From: an uncultured Collinsella sp. | GTDB taxonomy: Bacteria; Actinomycetota; Coriobacteriia; Coriobacteriales; Coriobacteriaceae | Length of the DNA stretch: 58,807 nucleotides | Assembly (NCBI GenBank): GCA_902465015.1 | Contig: CABQLK010000008.1 | Location: 1-58,807 of the forward strand | Direction of reading: 5' to 3' | Shown: in pieces, positions 37,423 through 46,275 of the stretch | How positions within the stretch are numbered: the first letter of the stretch is position 1 | Layout of the letters: every line of letters begins with the position of its first letter | The notes under the pieces: model-generated | Seen by the model: only the letters and a program-made list of their open reading frames with translations | The model's database searches: none | What the model was told of the DNA's origin: nothing | Position numbers and translations under genes: made by a program

Positions 37423-38364
37423 ATGGCAGACGTCAAGAAAATCGCCACGCGCGTAAGCTACGGCGAGGCCCTCGTCGAGCTCGCCAACGAGCACGATGAC
37501 TTTGTGGTCCTCGACGCCGACCTGGCCGCCGCCACGCAGACCGGCAAGTTCAAGGCCGCCTGCCCCGACCGCTTCTTCGATGTGGGCATTGCCGAGAGCA
37601 ACCTGATGGGCGTTGCCGCCGGTATCGCAACCACCGGTCGCGTTGCCTTCGCGAGCAGCTTTGCCATGTTTGCCGCCGGCCGCGCCTTTGAGCAGGTCCG
37701 CAACTCCATCGGCTACCCGCACCTTAACGTTAAGATTGGTGCCACGCACGCCGGTATCTCGGTGGGCGAGGATGGCGCCACGCACCAGTGCTGCGAGGAT
37801 ATCGCCCTGATGCGTGTCATCCCCGGCATGACCGTGATCGTTCCCGCTGACGACATCGAGGCCCGTGCCGTGACGCGCGCCGCCTACGAGTGCGACGGCC
37901 CCGTGTACATGCGCTTCGCCCGTTTGGCCTCGCCGGTTATCAACGACCCCGAGACCTACAAGTTCGAGTTGGGTAAGGGCATTGTCATGCGCGAGGGCGC
38001 CGATGTGACCATCATCGCCTGCGGCCTGATGGTCGGCGAGGCTCTCGAGGCCGCCGAGCAGCTCGCTGCCGAGGGCATCGACGCCGAGGTCATCAACATG
38101 CACACCATCAAGCCCATCGATGCCGACCTGATCGTCAAGAGCGCCACCAAGACCGGCCACGTCGTGACCGTCGAGGAGCACTCTGTGATCGGTGGCCTGG
38201 GCAGCGCCGTTGCCGACGTCCTGTGCGAGCAGTGCCCGACGCCGCTCAAGAAGATCGGCGTCAACGACACCTTCGGTGAGTCTGGCCCGGGTGCCGAACT
38301 CTTGCACAAGTATGGCCTGGACGCCGCCAACATCGTGGCGACCACCAAGGAGTTCTTGGCATAA
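37423..38364 (+). CDS. tktC: Transketolase, C-terminal subunit
   Basis: A 313-residue C-terminal half (pyrimidine-binding and transketolase C domains), pairing with the preceding subunit. It has VVLDADLAAATQTGKF, ERIGIAESNLMG-type FFDVGIAESNLMGVAAG, and THAGISVGEDGATHQ. Start ATG 37423 has GGAGAGGAG 8 bases upstream inside the end of the N-terminal gene. A long antisense frame overlaps it (see the zinc-ribbon entry), but there is no reason to consider that frame coding. Confidence 0.95.
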   Translation: MADVKKIATRVSYGEALVELANEHDDFVVLDADLAAATQTGKFKAACPDRFFDVGIAESNLMGVAAGIATTGRVAFASSFAMFAAGRAFEQVRNSIGYPHLNVKIGATHAGISVGEDGATHQCCEDIALMRVIPGMTVIVPADDIEARAVTRAAYECDGPVYMRFARLASPVINDPETYKFELGKGIVMREGADVTIIACGLMVGEALEAAEQLAAEGIDAEVINMHTIKPIDADLIVKSATKTGHVVTVEEHSVIGGLGSAVADVLCEQCPTPLKKIGVNDTFGESGPGAELLHKYGLDAANIVATTKEFLA

Positions 38365-38412
38365 GGCAAGGCGGATCTCAAGGACTGCTTCGCCAGAACT
38401 ATGGAAACCCGG

Positions 38413-38444
38413 CAGGGGCGCTCTCTTGGAGAGCGCCCCTGTTT
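38413..38444 (+). terminator. tktC terminator
   Basis: AGGGGCGCTC / GAGCGCCCCT 10-base-pair stem followed by a short GTTTC. It abuts repeat A3. Confidence 0.7.
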
Positions 38445-38445
38445 C

Positions 38446-38511
38446 AGTTGCGGTGAAATAAGGACTGTTTTGCCAGCTTAAAGGCTCAACAGTCCCTATT
38501 TCACCGCAACT
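38446..38511. repeat. Palindromic repeat family A, copy 3 (66 bp)
   Basis: Outer arms identical to copy 1; inner arms AAGGACTGTTT against CAACAGTCC. It lies between the tktC terminator and the zinc-ribbon gene and forms part of that gene's reading frame. Confidence 0.95.
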
Positions 38512-39216
38512 TTCGAAGGCGTTCTCGCTTTTGCTGGCGGCGGCACGACGATTGATTGCTGCCTGGCACAGTGCGGCAACATCGGGGGCGTCGTCGCCTT
38601 TATATGCCATGGCGAGTAGGGCGGCATCATAGATTTCGTCGTTGGTCATATCGCCGGCATCGATGGGGCAGAAGGTGAGTATCGAATCCTGCTCAGCGAG
38701 CTCGGCGAGATTGATTGTTTCGCCTGCGGCAAAGACATCGTCGAGGACGAGCGTCGCGCTCGTACAGGGAATTTGATAAATCTTGCCATCGGTGGCGATG
38801 GGGGAACCTGCCGCCTCGAGCGTGCACACACCTTGAATGAGGCTGATACCGGAACCGTCGGAGGCGACGAACTCAACCTTGTCGACCGTTATCCCGTCGA
38901 CGGTCTTGCCCGTAATGTGTATCGGGACGCGTGAGGCCCCGCTATCGGTATCCCAACCTGCGGCAGAGATGTTGAGCACAATAGCATGCTCCGAATGAGC
39001 CGATATAAAACAAGACAATGCTTGCCGCAGATGAAGACCCAAACAACTGCCGCCGACAATGGCAATTGCCAACATGCAGGTAAGAACAACCGCAATGTGA
39101 TTCCGAGGCTTTACCCGAATTGCAGAATTAGTCGACATGCCATGGATGGTAACCCCACATGTTGTGCAATACCTCACGCCATTGCGCAACTCAGTACCAC
39201 AATAAGGACAATTCAT
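38446..39216 (-). CDS. Zinc-ribbon membrane-anchored protein, native stop missing
   Basis: N-terminal zinc ribbon MNCPYC...RYCTTCG (C3, C6, C17, C20), a transmembrane helix at about 41-60, then about 190 extracytoplasmic residues with no family I recognise. The recognisable part ends near NRRAAASKSENAFE at 38515. The frame then runs without a stop through repeat A3 (CGEIGTVEPLS...) and antisense to tktC until 37396. I therefore report it to the end of the repeat and treat the 3' end as disrupted. ATG 39216 has GGGGGCTGG upstream. Repeats A3 and A4 flank the gene. Confidence 0.55.
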
Positions 39217-39305
39217 ACCAGCCCCCACAGCCATAGACGTTCCAATCGAGGCCAATGTAAAGCGATTATTCAAATCCGAGTTGCGCAACAATTAGCCTTA
39301 ATTTA

Positions 39306-39372
39306 AGTTGCGGTGAAATAGGGACTGATTAGACCTTTTAACTGGTAAAACAGTCCCTATTTCACCGCAACT
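39306..39372. repeat. Palindromic repeat family A, copy 4 (67 bp)
   Basis: Same outer arms; inner GGGACTGATT against AAACAGTCCC. It lies 90 bases upstream of the zinc-ribbon start, so that gene is bracketed by two copies. Confidence 0.95.
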
Positions 39373-39728
39373 CATGAAGACGCCCCTCAAGCACGGTCCC
39401 ATCAGGAAAAAGGGCATATATCGACAAAGCGCAATTCAGACCCTTCCAGCTTTGTATATGCAGCACCTCAAGATAAACGCAGCGACCCCTTAGTTATCGC
39501 AGGCCGGGCACAGGGTTACTCTCCAAATCTTTCCGCAGGACGGAGGAGCCCCTGCCGCGCGAAGCGCGCAGCGGGGGCTCCGACATGTCCGAGGACGATT
39601 TGGAGAGTAACCCTGTGCCTGGCCGACGGGATCCCTAAGCACGCCATGCTTCTTATGTGCAGCAAAGCTAATGCTGCTAAAATACAAAGCGCTCATGTAG
39701 TTTAAACGCACGACGATAAGGAGCACCA
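39373..39728. other. Intergenic region with a 123-base hairpin
   Basis: No credible gene. Bases 39502-39624 form one long hairpin: 28-base outer arms (starting GGCCGGGCACAGGGTTACTC, ending GTGCCTGGCC) enclose an imperfect stem and a central GGAGCCCCTGCCGCGC / GCGCGCAGCGGGGGCTCC stem around AA. A TAAAAT -10 candidate for ftsE lies at 39676. The first 130 bases show nothing. Confidence 0.85.
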
Positions 39729-40949
39729 GTGGGTAACCACTTCCGTACCTCCGGTGCGGGCGATGATGCCCCCAAGACGCAGGCAGGCGTCCAGGGCAGT
39801 CGTTTCGCCACTCCGGATTCAGAGGGCCAGCCTGTTGCTCAGGTCCCCGCTCAGCCGGCAGATCAGGCACAGCCGGCATCCGATCCCTTTGCCTACAATC
39901 CAACCAGCGATGTCGCGCTTTCCGGCGCGGCGGGTTTTGAGCCCGTTCAGGCCGTGACCGCTCGCGTGGAGCAGCCTCAGGCTGGCGCCGCCACGCCGCA
40001 GCCTACCATGGCCGGCATTCCCGACCCCATGGCCCCTGCGACGCCGGCTCCTCAGCCTGCGCAGTCCGGTCTCTTTGCCGCTATTCCCGACCCCACGCAG
40101 CCTGCTGCCCCGGTGGTCGAGAGCGATCAGGCCGCCGAGGTCGCAAGCCTCGATAACGCGCTCAACAACCCCGATTTTACGTCGGTGTTTGCGCCCATCG
40201 ATCCGCAGGCCAGCCGCAAGAAGATGGCCAAGCAGGCCGGTGTCGAGCCCGTCATCCTTATGGAGCATGTCACCAAGATCTATCCGGCACAGCCCAACAA
40301 GCCTGCACTCGACGACATCAACATCGAGATCTATCCGGGCGAGTTCGTCTTCCTGGTCGGTCACTCCGGCTCGGGTAAGACCACGCTGCTGTCGACGCTC
40401 AACCGTGACGTCAAGCCGACGAGCGGCCGCATCCTGGTTGCCGGTCAGGACCTCATGAAGATCAAGAACCGCAAGGTTCCGTTCCTGCGCCGCCAGATTG
40501 GCGCCGTGTTCCAGGACTTTAAGCTTCTGCCGCAAAAGACCGCCTACGAAAACGTGGCGTTTGCCCTGCAGTGCATCGGCAAGCCCAAGGGCGTCATTCG
40601 CAGCCAGGTGCCCGAGGTGCTTCGCCTGGTCGGTCTGGCCGATCAGATGGACTCTCTGCCCGATCAGCTGTCCGGTGGCGAGCAGCAGCGCGTCGCCGTT
40701 GCCCGCGCTATGGTCAACCGTCCGCCGCTGCTTATCTGCGACGAGCCCACGGGCAACCTCGATCCGGCGATTTCGCTGGGCATTATGAAGCTGCTCGAGC
40801 GCATTAACCGTACCGGCACCACCGTGATCGTCGCCACGCACGACCGCGAGATGGTCGATAGCATGCACCGTCGCGTGATCGCCCTCGAGGGCGGCCACGT
40901 AATCCGCGACCAGGAGAGGGGAGGTTACGGCAACTATGGCACCAACTAA
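39729..40949 (+). CDS. ftsE: Cell division ATPase FtsE with long N-terminal extension
   Basis: 406 residues. Residues 175-400 are FtsE: Walker A GHSGSGKTTL (211-220), LSGGEQQRVAVARAM, Walker B LLICDEPTGNLD and FQDFKLLPQKT. FtsE pairs with FtsX to control peptidoglycan hydrolases at the septum. The first 174 residues are a disordered Pro/Ala/Gln-rich segment with the repeated motif (A/G)IPDP(T/M), not found in typical FtsE of about 225 residues. GTG 39729 follows AAGGAG. Overlaps ftsX by 14 bases. Confidence 0.95.
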   Translation: MGNHFRTSGAGDDAPKTQAGVQGSRFATPDSEGQPVAQVPAQPADQAQPASDPFAYNPTSDVALSGAAGFEPVQAVTARVEQPQAGAATPQPTMAGIPDPMAPATPAPQPAQSGLFAAIPDPTQPAAPVVESDQAAEVASLDNALNNPDFTSVFAPIDPQASRKKMAKQAGVEPVILMEHVTKIYPAQPNKPALDDINIEIYPGEFVFLVGHSGSGKTTLLSTLNRDVKPTSGRILVAGQDLMKIKNRKVPFLRRQIGAVFQDFKLLPQKTAYENVAFALQCIGKPKGVIRSQVPEVLRLVGLADQMDSLPDQLSGGEQQRVAVARAMVNRPPLLICDEPTGNLDPAISLGIMKLLERINRTGTTVIVATHDREMVDSMHRRVIALEGGHVIRDQERGGYGNYGTN

Positions 40950-41856
40950 CGTGGGCTATTCGCTCAAAGAGGCTATCAGCCACTTCTTCCGTAACTGGAC
41001 CACCTCGCTCGGCGCCGTCATCACGATTTTCCTTTCGCTGTTTATCATCGGCCTGTTCATTATGGGTTCCGCGATGCTGAACTCCGTGATCGGTACCGTC
41101 GAGGATCAGGTTGTCATCAATGCCTTTATTAGCGATGACGCCGATCGGGCAGACGTCCAGGCCTTTGAGGCCGAGCTCAAGACGTGGAGCAACGTCAAGT
41201 CCGTGACCTATAAGGATAAGGACGACGCGCTGGCCGAGTACACGAGCAAGATGTCGGGCAACGCCGACGCCACCATGAGCGCGCTCGACGGCCAGAACCC
41301 GCTGCCCGCCTCGTTTGCGATTGAGATGGACGATCCGTCTCAGGTCGAGAGCACGGCCAAGAAACTCAAGAAGAACGCCGACTTCCAAAAGATCGCGGAC
41401 GACGGCGACGTCAACGCGAGCGTGCTGTATGGCCAGGAGGAAGTGAGCCGCCTGTTCCAGGTGACCAACTACATCCGTATCGCCGCCGTGGTGCTCGTCG
41501 GTCTGCTGACCTTTATCGCGTTCATCTTTATCAACAACACGATTCGCCTGTCCATCACGGCGCGTCGTCGCGAGATTGCGATTATGCGCCTGGTGGGCGC
41601 CAGCAACGGCTTCATTCGCGGGCCGTTCATTACCGAGGGTGTGCTGCAGGCCATTCTTGGCTCGCTGCTTTCCATCGGTGTTTTGGAGTTGCTGCGCAAC
41701 CTGCTGGTTCCGCGCCTGCAGGAGAGTGTCGGCTGGATGTCGTTTGCGCTGCCGATGCAGTACTATCTGGTGACCTACGCCGCACTGATTCTTGTCGGCG
41801 TGCTCATCGGTCTCTTTGGCTCTGCCATCGCCATGCGCCGTTATCTGCGCGTGTAG
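40936..41856 (+). CDS. ftsX: Cell division protein FtsX
   Basis: A 306-residue permease-like partner of FtsE with four transmembrane helices: one at about 22-46, an extracytoplasmic domain (PLPASFAIEMDDPSQVE), then three at about 180-300. RRREIAIMRLVGASNGFIRGPF is the coupling segment. It begins at ATG 40936 inside the end of ftsE. A terminator follows 24 bases after the stop. Confidence 0.95.
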   Translation: MAPTNVGYSLKEAISHFFRNWTTSLGAVITIFLSLFIIGLFIMGSAMLNSVIGTVEDQVVINAFISDDADRADVQAFEAELKTWSNVKSVTYKDKDDALAEYTSKMSGNADATMSALDGQNPLPASFAIEMDDPSQVESTAKKLKKNADFQKIADDGDVNASVLYGQEEVSRLFQVTNYIRIAAVVLVGLLTFIAFIFINNTIRLSITARRREIAIMRLVGASNGFIRGPFITEGVLQAILGSLLSIGVLELLRNLLVPRLQESVGWMSFALPMQYYLVTYAALILVGVLIGLFGSAIAMRRYLRV

Positions 41857-41880
41857 GCATGCCTGGAATTCATCCCTTCC

Positions 41881-41914
41881 AACGGGTCGTCTCTTATGGG
41901 GCGGCCCGTTTTTT
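41881..41914 (+). terminator. ftsEX terminator
   Basis: AACGGGTCG / CGGCCCGTT stem followed by six T. Confidence 0.9.
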
Positions 41915-41915
41915 G

Positions 41916-41958
41916 ATCCCTAGGGGACGGCAGGAAAGCGAATCATTTGGGTAGACTC
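41916..41958. repeat. GATCCCT-GGGGACGG module
   Basis: GATCCCTAGGGGACGG with ATCATTTGG downstream (41916-41950). A close match, GATCCCTTGGGGACGG then ATCATTTGG, occurs after the tyrS terminator at 24497-24527. Both sit directly behind an intrinsic terminator. Confidence 0.6.
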
Positions 41959-41991
41959 TTTGGAGTTCGCAATCGATAGTTAGGGGGCGCC

Positions 41992-44127
41992 ATGGGGCGC
42001 AATAACAAGCATAAGCGTGGAGCTCGCAATAAGCGCGGGCCGGTGCGCAGCGAACGCCGTCCGAGCCTGACCGGGCGCGTGCAGCTCCATGAGCATAGCG
42101 CCTACGTTGTAACCGAAAACGGCGACTACAAGGTCATGGGCCGTGGTAAGCGTGAGATCATGGACGGCGATACCGTTGCCGTGAGCATTAAGAACAGCCC
42201 GCATGGCGAGCGTCGCGCCGTGATCGAGGGCGTGGTTGAGCGCGCAGCTATAAGCGTGGTGGGCACGTACCAGACCGCCGGTCCGCTCGGTGTGATTGAG
42301 CCGCTCGATTCGCGCCTGAAGGCCGACTTCTTCATTCTGCCCGAGGATACCTCGGCGGATCGTCTGGGCGTCCACCCGGGTGATGCTGTTGTCGCGCGCA
42401 TTTTGACCTACCCGACGCGCCTGGAATCGGGCACTGTGACGATCGAACGCCGCATTGGCGGAGATGACGCGCCCGATTTGGGCGTTCAATATGTGATGGC
42501 GCGTTACGGCTATACCGATAGCTATCCCGAGGCCGCGCTGGACGAGGCCGAGGGGCTTTCGCTCGATGTGTCCGCGGCGCTTAAGGACCCGCTCCGCCGC
42601 GATCTGCGCGACCGCTTTGTCATCACGATCGACCCGGTCGACGCGCGCGATTTTGACGATGCCATTTCGCTGGAGCGCACGCCCGAGGGCGGCTATAAGC
42701 TGGGTGTGCATATCGCCGACGTTTCACACTATGTGGCTTGGGACGGGCATATCGATCTTGAGGCTCGCCATCGCACGACATCGGTGTATCTGGCCGATCG
42801 CGTGCTTCCCATGCTGCCCGAACGCCTGTCCTGTGACCTGTGCTCGCTTCGCCCTGACGAGGACCGTCTTGCGTTTACCGTCGATATCGAACTCGATGCG
42901 CAGGGCCGCGTGCGGCATTACGATCCGTACCCCAGCGTGATTCGCTCGCGTGTGCGTATGGACTATGACGGTGCCGAGGCGCTGCTGGTGCGTGCCGGCG
43001 CGGTTGAGTATTCGGTGCTGGAAGGCGCCGCCGAGGATGTTGAGGCTGCTGAGGCCTCGCGCGAGGATGCGCTTGAGCGCGGTCTTGCGTGCGAGGAGGC
43101 TGCCCGCGGCTACAACGTCGACCTCGGCGATTTCCTTGTCGCCGCCAACGAACTCGCCGAACTTCGCCGTCGTATTCGTCGCGCCCGCGGCTCAGTCGAT
43201 TTTGACACGGCCGAGATTCGTGCTCTGTTGGATGAGGACGGAGTACCCGTGCAGATTGTGGCGCGTGAGCGTTCGTGTGCCACGTCGCTTATCGAGGAAG
43301 CCATGCTGCTCGCCAACGAGTGCGTTGCAGAGTGGCTGGCAGACCGTGATATCGAGGCCTGCTATCGCGTGCATGAGGATCCGAGCCCCGATAGCCTGCA
43401 CGGTGCCGCCGTTGCGCTGGCGCAGCTAGGCATCATCGACGATCGCCGTGCTGCCGGTATTGCCCTGGGGAGTCCCGATGAGCTGCAGGCTGCAGTCGAT
43501 GCTGCCGCCGGTACGGCCAACGCACCGCTCGTCAACACGCTGCTTCTGCGCAGCATGCAGCGCGCGCTGTACAAGCCGCGCAACGAGGGCCACTTTGCGC
43601 TCGCCGCGCCGTGCTACTGCCACTTTACGAGTTCCATCCGTCGCTACCCCGATCTGGTGGTGCACCGCGTACTCAAGCTGCAGTTGGCCTATGAGCAGCT
43701 CGGCGGCAAGGACGCCTTGGTCCGTACCTCGCGGCTGATCGGCAAGGGGCGCGAGTCGCTGCCGCGCATTCTGCCGCAGATCTGCCGCGCATGCAGCGAT
43801 GCCGAGCGCGCGGCAGATGCCGCCAGCCATGCGACGCAAAAGATCAAGATTGCCCAGTACTATGAGGACCGTCTGGGCGAGCGCTATGCCGGAATCGTCT
43901 CGTGGGTTAGCAGCATGGGCCTCTTTGTGCGCTTGGACCTAACACAGGTCGAGGGCCTGGTTTCAATTAAGAGCCTGGGCAACGAGTGGTTCGAGTTCGA
44001 CGAGGACGCGCTTACGCTGACGGGCGCCGACACGGGGACTCGTTACGAGCTGGGCCAGCGCGTGATTATCGAGGTCTCGCGCGTCAATACCACGCGTGGG
44101 CACTTGGACTTTAAGCTTATCCATTAG
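41992..44127 (+). CDS. rnr: Ribonuclease R
   Basis: A 711-residue RNase II/R family 3'-5' exoribonuclease degrading structured RNA. A basic N-terminus NNKHKRGARNKRG, cold-shock domains, the RNB domain with IDPVDARDFDDAISL (catalytic aspartates near 215-224), and a C-terminal S1 domain (YAGIVSWVSSMGLFVRLD). GGGGGCGCC before ATG 41992 is a weak ribosome binding site. In many bacteria rnr neighbours smpB; here smpB is 4 kb away. Confidence 0.94.
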   Translation: MGRNNKHKRGARNKRGPVRSERRPSLTGRVQLHEHSAYVVTENGDYKVMGRGKREIMDGDTVAVSIKNSPHGERRAVIEGVVERAAISVVGTYQTAGPLGVIEPLDSRLKADFFILPEDTSADRLGVHPGDAVVARILTYPTRLESGTVTIERRIGGDDAPDLGVQYVMARYGYTDSYPEAALDEAEGLSLDVSAALKDPLRRDLRDRFVITIDPVDARDFDDAISLERTPEGGYKLGVHIADVSHYVAWDGHIDLEARHRTTSVYLADRVLPMLPERLSCDLCSLRPDEDRLAFTVDIELDAQGRVRHYDPYPSVIRSRVRMDYDGAEALLVRAGAVEYSVLEGAAEDVEAAEASREDALERGLACEEAARGYNVDLGDFLVAANELAELRRRIRRARGSVDFDTAEIRALLDEDGVPVQIVARERSCATSLIEEAMLLANECVAEWLADRDIEACYRVHEDPSPDSLHGAAVALAQLGIIDDRRAAGIALGSPDELQAAVDAAAGTANAPLVNTLLLRSMQRALYKPRNEGHFALAAPCYCHFTSSIRRYPDLVVHRVLKLQLAYEQLGGKDALVRTSRLIGKGRESLPRILPQICRACSDAERAADAASHATQKIKIAQYYEDRLGERYAGIVSWVSSMGLFVRLDLTQVEGLVSIKSLGNEWFEFDEDALTLTGADTGTRYELGQRVIIEVSRVNTTRGHLDFKLIH

Positions 44128-44154
44128 CCAAATCCCGACTCATGGTGGGGGAGC

Positions 44155-44182
44155 GGAGGGCGGCCTTTCGGGACCGCCCTTC
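44155..44182 (+). terminator. rnr terminator candidate
   Basis: GGAGGGCGG / CCGCCCTTC stem around CCTTTCGGGA, without a clear T run. Confidence 0.5.
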
Positions 44183-44246
44183 GCATTTGAATCGTGACTA
44201 CCTTGCCGTCTGCTCGGCCGCCCGCTTACCTGCTATTTGAGAGGTA

Positions 44247-44285
44247 AAACCTACCAAAATAAACCTGTCCCTTTTTGGCAGGTTT
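44247..44285. repeat. Repeat E, copy 2, with outer stem
   Basis: CCAAAATAAACCTGTCCC then TTTTTGG, enclosed by AAACCT / AGGTTT. It lies 20 bases before the recombinase start, so it may regulate that gene or be its target. Confidence 0.7.
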
Positions 44286-44304
44286 ACAAGAAAGCGGGGA
44301 TGAG

Positions 44305-44910
44305 ATGGCGACGGTGTACGGTTATGCGCGGGTGAGTTCGCGCGATCAGAATCTGAATCGGCAGCTGGATGCGCTGGGCGCCTATGGCGTGGGCTCGGCG
44401 AATATTTATGCCGACCATGCGAGCGGCAAGGACTTCGATCGACCGCGCTATCGCGAGCTGCTGCACGTCCTGGGAGACGGGGACGTGCTGGTGGTGCTTT
44501 CTATCGACCGACTTGGTCGTAATTACTCCGAGATTCTTGAGGAATGGCGACGCATTACCAAGGAGCTCGGGGTTGCCATTGTGGTGTTGGACATGCCATT
44601 GCTTGACACGCGCGTCAGGGCCAGCGGCGCGCCGGATGTGACCAACACCCTGATTGCCGATATTGTGCTGCAACTGCTGAGCTACGTGGCGCAGGTGGAG
44701 CGCGAGAATATCCATCGGCGCCAGGCGGAGGGAATTGCAGCGGCGCGGGCGCGAGGGGTCCGTTTCGGTCGACCTCGTAAGCCGTGCCCTCCTCAGTTTG
44801 AGCTGGTGCGCGATAGCTATGAGGCGGGTGATATTACCCGCAGCCAGGCAGCAAAGTGCTTGGGCGTGTGCGTGGGGACGTTCGATCGCTGGATGCGCGA
44901 GGCAGGGTAG
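44305..44910 (+). CDS. Serine recombinase (resolvase/invertase family)
   Basis: A 201-residue small serine recombinase. The catalytic serine lies in YGYARVSSRDQNLNRQL (residue 11 or 12); VLSIDRLGRNYSEILEEW supplies the conserved D-R-L-G-R; the C-terminal helix-turn-helix is TRSQAAKCLGVCVGTFDRW. It should invert or resolve DNA between short crossover sites, or be a relic of a transposon. No transposase or invertible promoter is obvious next to it. ATG 44305 has GGGG 6 bases upstream. Confidence 0.9.
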   Translation: MATVYGYARVSSRDQNLNRQLDALGAYGVGSANIYADHASGKDFDRPRYRELLHVLGDGDVLVVLSIDRLGRNYSEILEEWRRITKELGVAIVVLDMPLLDTRVRASGAPDVTNTLIADIVLQLLSYVAQVERENIHRRQAEGIAAARARGVRFGRPRKPCPPQFELVRDSYEAGDITRSQAAKCLGVCVGTFDRWMREAG

Positions 44911-45015
44911 GGGTTTGCGTCGCTTTGTCGCTTCCTGTTGCGATTCATATTTTGATATGGTGACGATGTCATTTGGGGCTACACTCGCTGATATTCAAAA
45001 AAAGGAGGTTGGCCC

Positions 45016-45597
45016 TTGGCGCGCGTAAAACAAATAATCGGATGGACCGCGATCGTTCTGTTCGCTGCAACGCTGGCGGGCATCTGGGCGCTGACGGAGC
45101 AAAATGCGGTGGAGACGTCGTTGCTGAGCGAGTCCACCGCGCGTGTGGTGGAGGGTCAGGCCACGGGCGTTCAGGCTGCCGATGCCACGGGTGAAGCCCA
45201 GGCGGAGAACGGAATGACCGGGGGAACCGATTCGGCTGCCTCGAATGCCCGGTCTGGCCGACTTGCTTCCATTCGCATGTGGGTGGGCACGAATGTCCGT
45301 CGCGTTGCCCATACCGTAGAGTTTTTCTTCGTCGGATTGTTCGCCTCGGTGGTCGTGGTTTGCTTTTCCAGGCGTCCGTGGAGCGTATGCTCCCGTTGCG
45401 TGCCCGTATTGCTCTTTTGCGCCGCCTGCTCCGTTGGCGATCAGGTACATAAGATCTTTGTTCCCGGCAGGCATTTCGACGTTATCGATTTAGGATTCGA
45501 TGCTGCGGGCTATGTTACCGCCATGCTGTTGGTATTGCTGACAGCGGCGTTGGTGCGCCATGCGACTCGGCCGATCGGCGCCCATGCGAGGCGCTAG
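45016..45597 (+). CDS. VanZ-like membrane protein
   Basis: A 193-residue membrane protein with an N-terminal helix (IIGWTAIVLFAATLAGIWAL), a variable 60-residue loop, and two to three C-terminal helices carrying the VanZ pattern EFFFVGLFA ... DQVHKIFVPGRHFDVIDLGFD. VanZ relatives give low-level teicoplanin resistance in enterococci but are mostly uncharacterised. The start is TTG 45016, 7 bases after AAAGGAGG. No van genes are nearby, so a resistance role is not implied. Confidence 0.72.
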   Translation: MARVKQIIGWTAIVLFAATLAGIWALTEQNAVETSLLSESTARVVEGQATGVQAADATGEAQAENGMTGGTDSAASNARSGRLASIRMWVGTNVRRVAHTVEFFFVGLFASVVVVCFSRRPWSVCSRCVPVLLFCAACSVGDQVHKIFVPGRHFDVIDLGFDAAGYVTAMLLVLLTAALVRHATRPIGAHARR

Positions 45598-45719
45598 CCT
45601 TAAGACGAGACATCGCGACTGCCTATGCTTCGACATTGACTACAATAACGGCTGCAATCGCGAGTGGTCGTCGATGTGCAGTTTTCCAGACACCTGTTTT
45701 CTCTAAGAAAGGAAATCCC

Positions 45720-46079
45720 ATGGCGGTATTGTTTGTTGAATATCCCAAGTGCTCGACCTGTAAGAAGGCCAAGGCATGGCTGGACGAACATGGGGTAGAG
45801 TATATCGATCGCGATATCGTTTTGGACAATCCCACGGCTGATGAGCTTGCGACCTGGATTGCTCGTTCGGGGCTGCCGGTGCGGCGCTTCTTTAATTCGT
45901 CGGGCATGAAATATCGAGAGCTGGGCCTGAAGGCGCGTCTGGATGCGGGCATGACGGATCAGGAGTGCTACGAGCTGCTGGCGACCGACGGCATGCTGGT
46001 CAAGCGTCCGCTGCTGGTGGGTGACGACTTTGCGATTCCCGGCTTTAGGGAAGCGGCTTGGGCCGAGGCGTTGCTGTAG
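45720..46079 (+). CDS. ArsC/Spx family thioredoxin-fold protein
   Basis: A 119-residue ArsC-family protein (Spx/YffB type). The redox motif CSTC (C11, C14) is in EYPKCSTCKKAKAWL; LVKRPLLVGDDFAIPGF is the conserved C-terminal substrate segment. It could be a thiol-dependent reductase or Spx-like regulator; arsenate activity cannot be claimed as no ars genes are near. ATG 45720 follows AAAGGAAA. The gene ends just before palindrome array C. Confidence 0.82.
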   Translation: MAVLFVEYPKCSTCKKAKAWLDEHGVEYIDRDIVLDNPTADELATWIARSGLPVRRFFNSSGMKYRELGLKARLDAGMTDQECYELLATDGMLVKRPLLVGDDFAIPGFREAAWAEALL

Positions 46080-46084
46080 CGGCT

Positions 46085-46258
46085 GCGGAAAGTGCGACCC
46101 GGAATTCGCTTCCAGAATGGGATGCACTTTCCCAAAGTGGCCGGTTGCGGAAAGCACGTCCCATTCTGAGCTTCGATTGTGGGACACGGTTTCCGGTTGA
46201 GGGCTCGACGGGAAAGTGGGGACCAGTTTGAGCTTGAAATCTGGGACGCACTTTCCGC
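46085..46258. repeat. Tandem array C: three palindromes, about 62-base period
   Basis: Units at 46085-46133, 46147-46195 and 46210-46258. Each has an arm like GGAAAGTGCGTCCCA and its complement TGGGACGCACTTTCC around 18-20 bases. Arms vary between units but the pairing is kept, which is what selection or copying of a structure would leave. It sits between two convergent genes. Confidence 0.85.
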
Positions 46259-46275
46259 CGGCGGGCCTGCCCCAG

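Noticed and set aside
37396..38445. Continuation of the zinc-ribbon frame antisense to tktC
   Set aside because: It has no family resemblance, overlaps a complete tktC, and follows a repeat insertion; not treated as coding.
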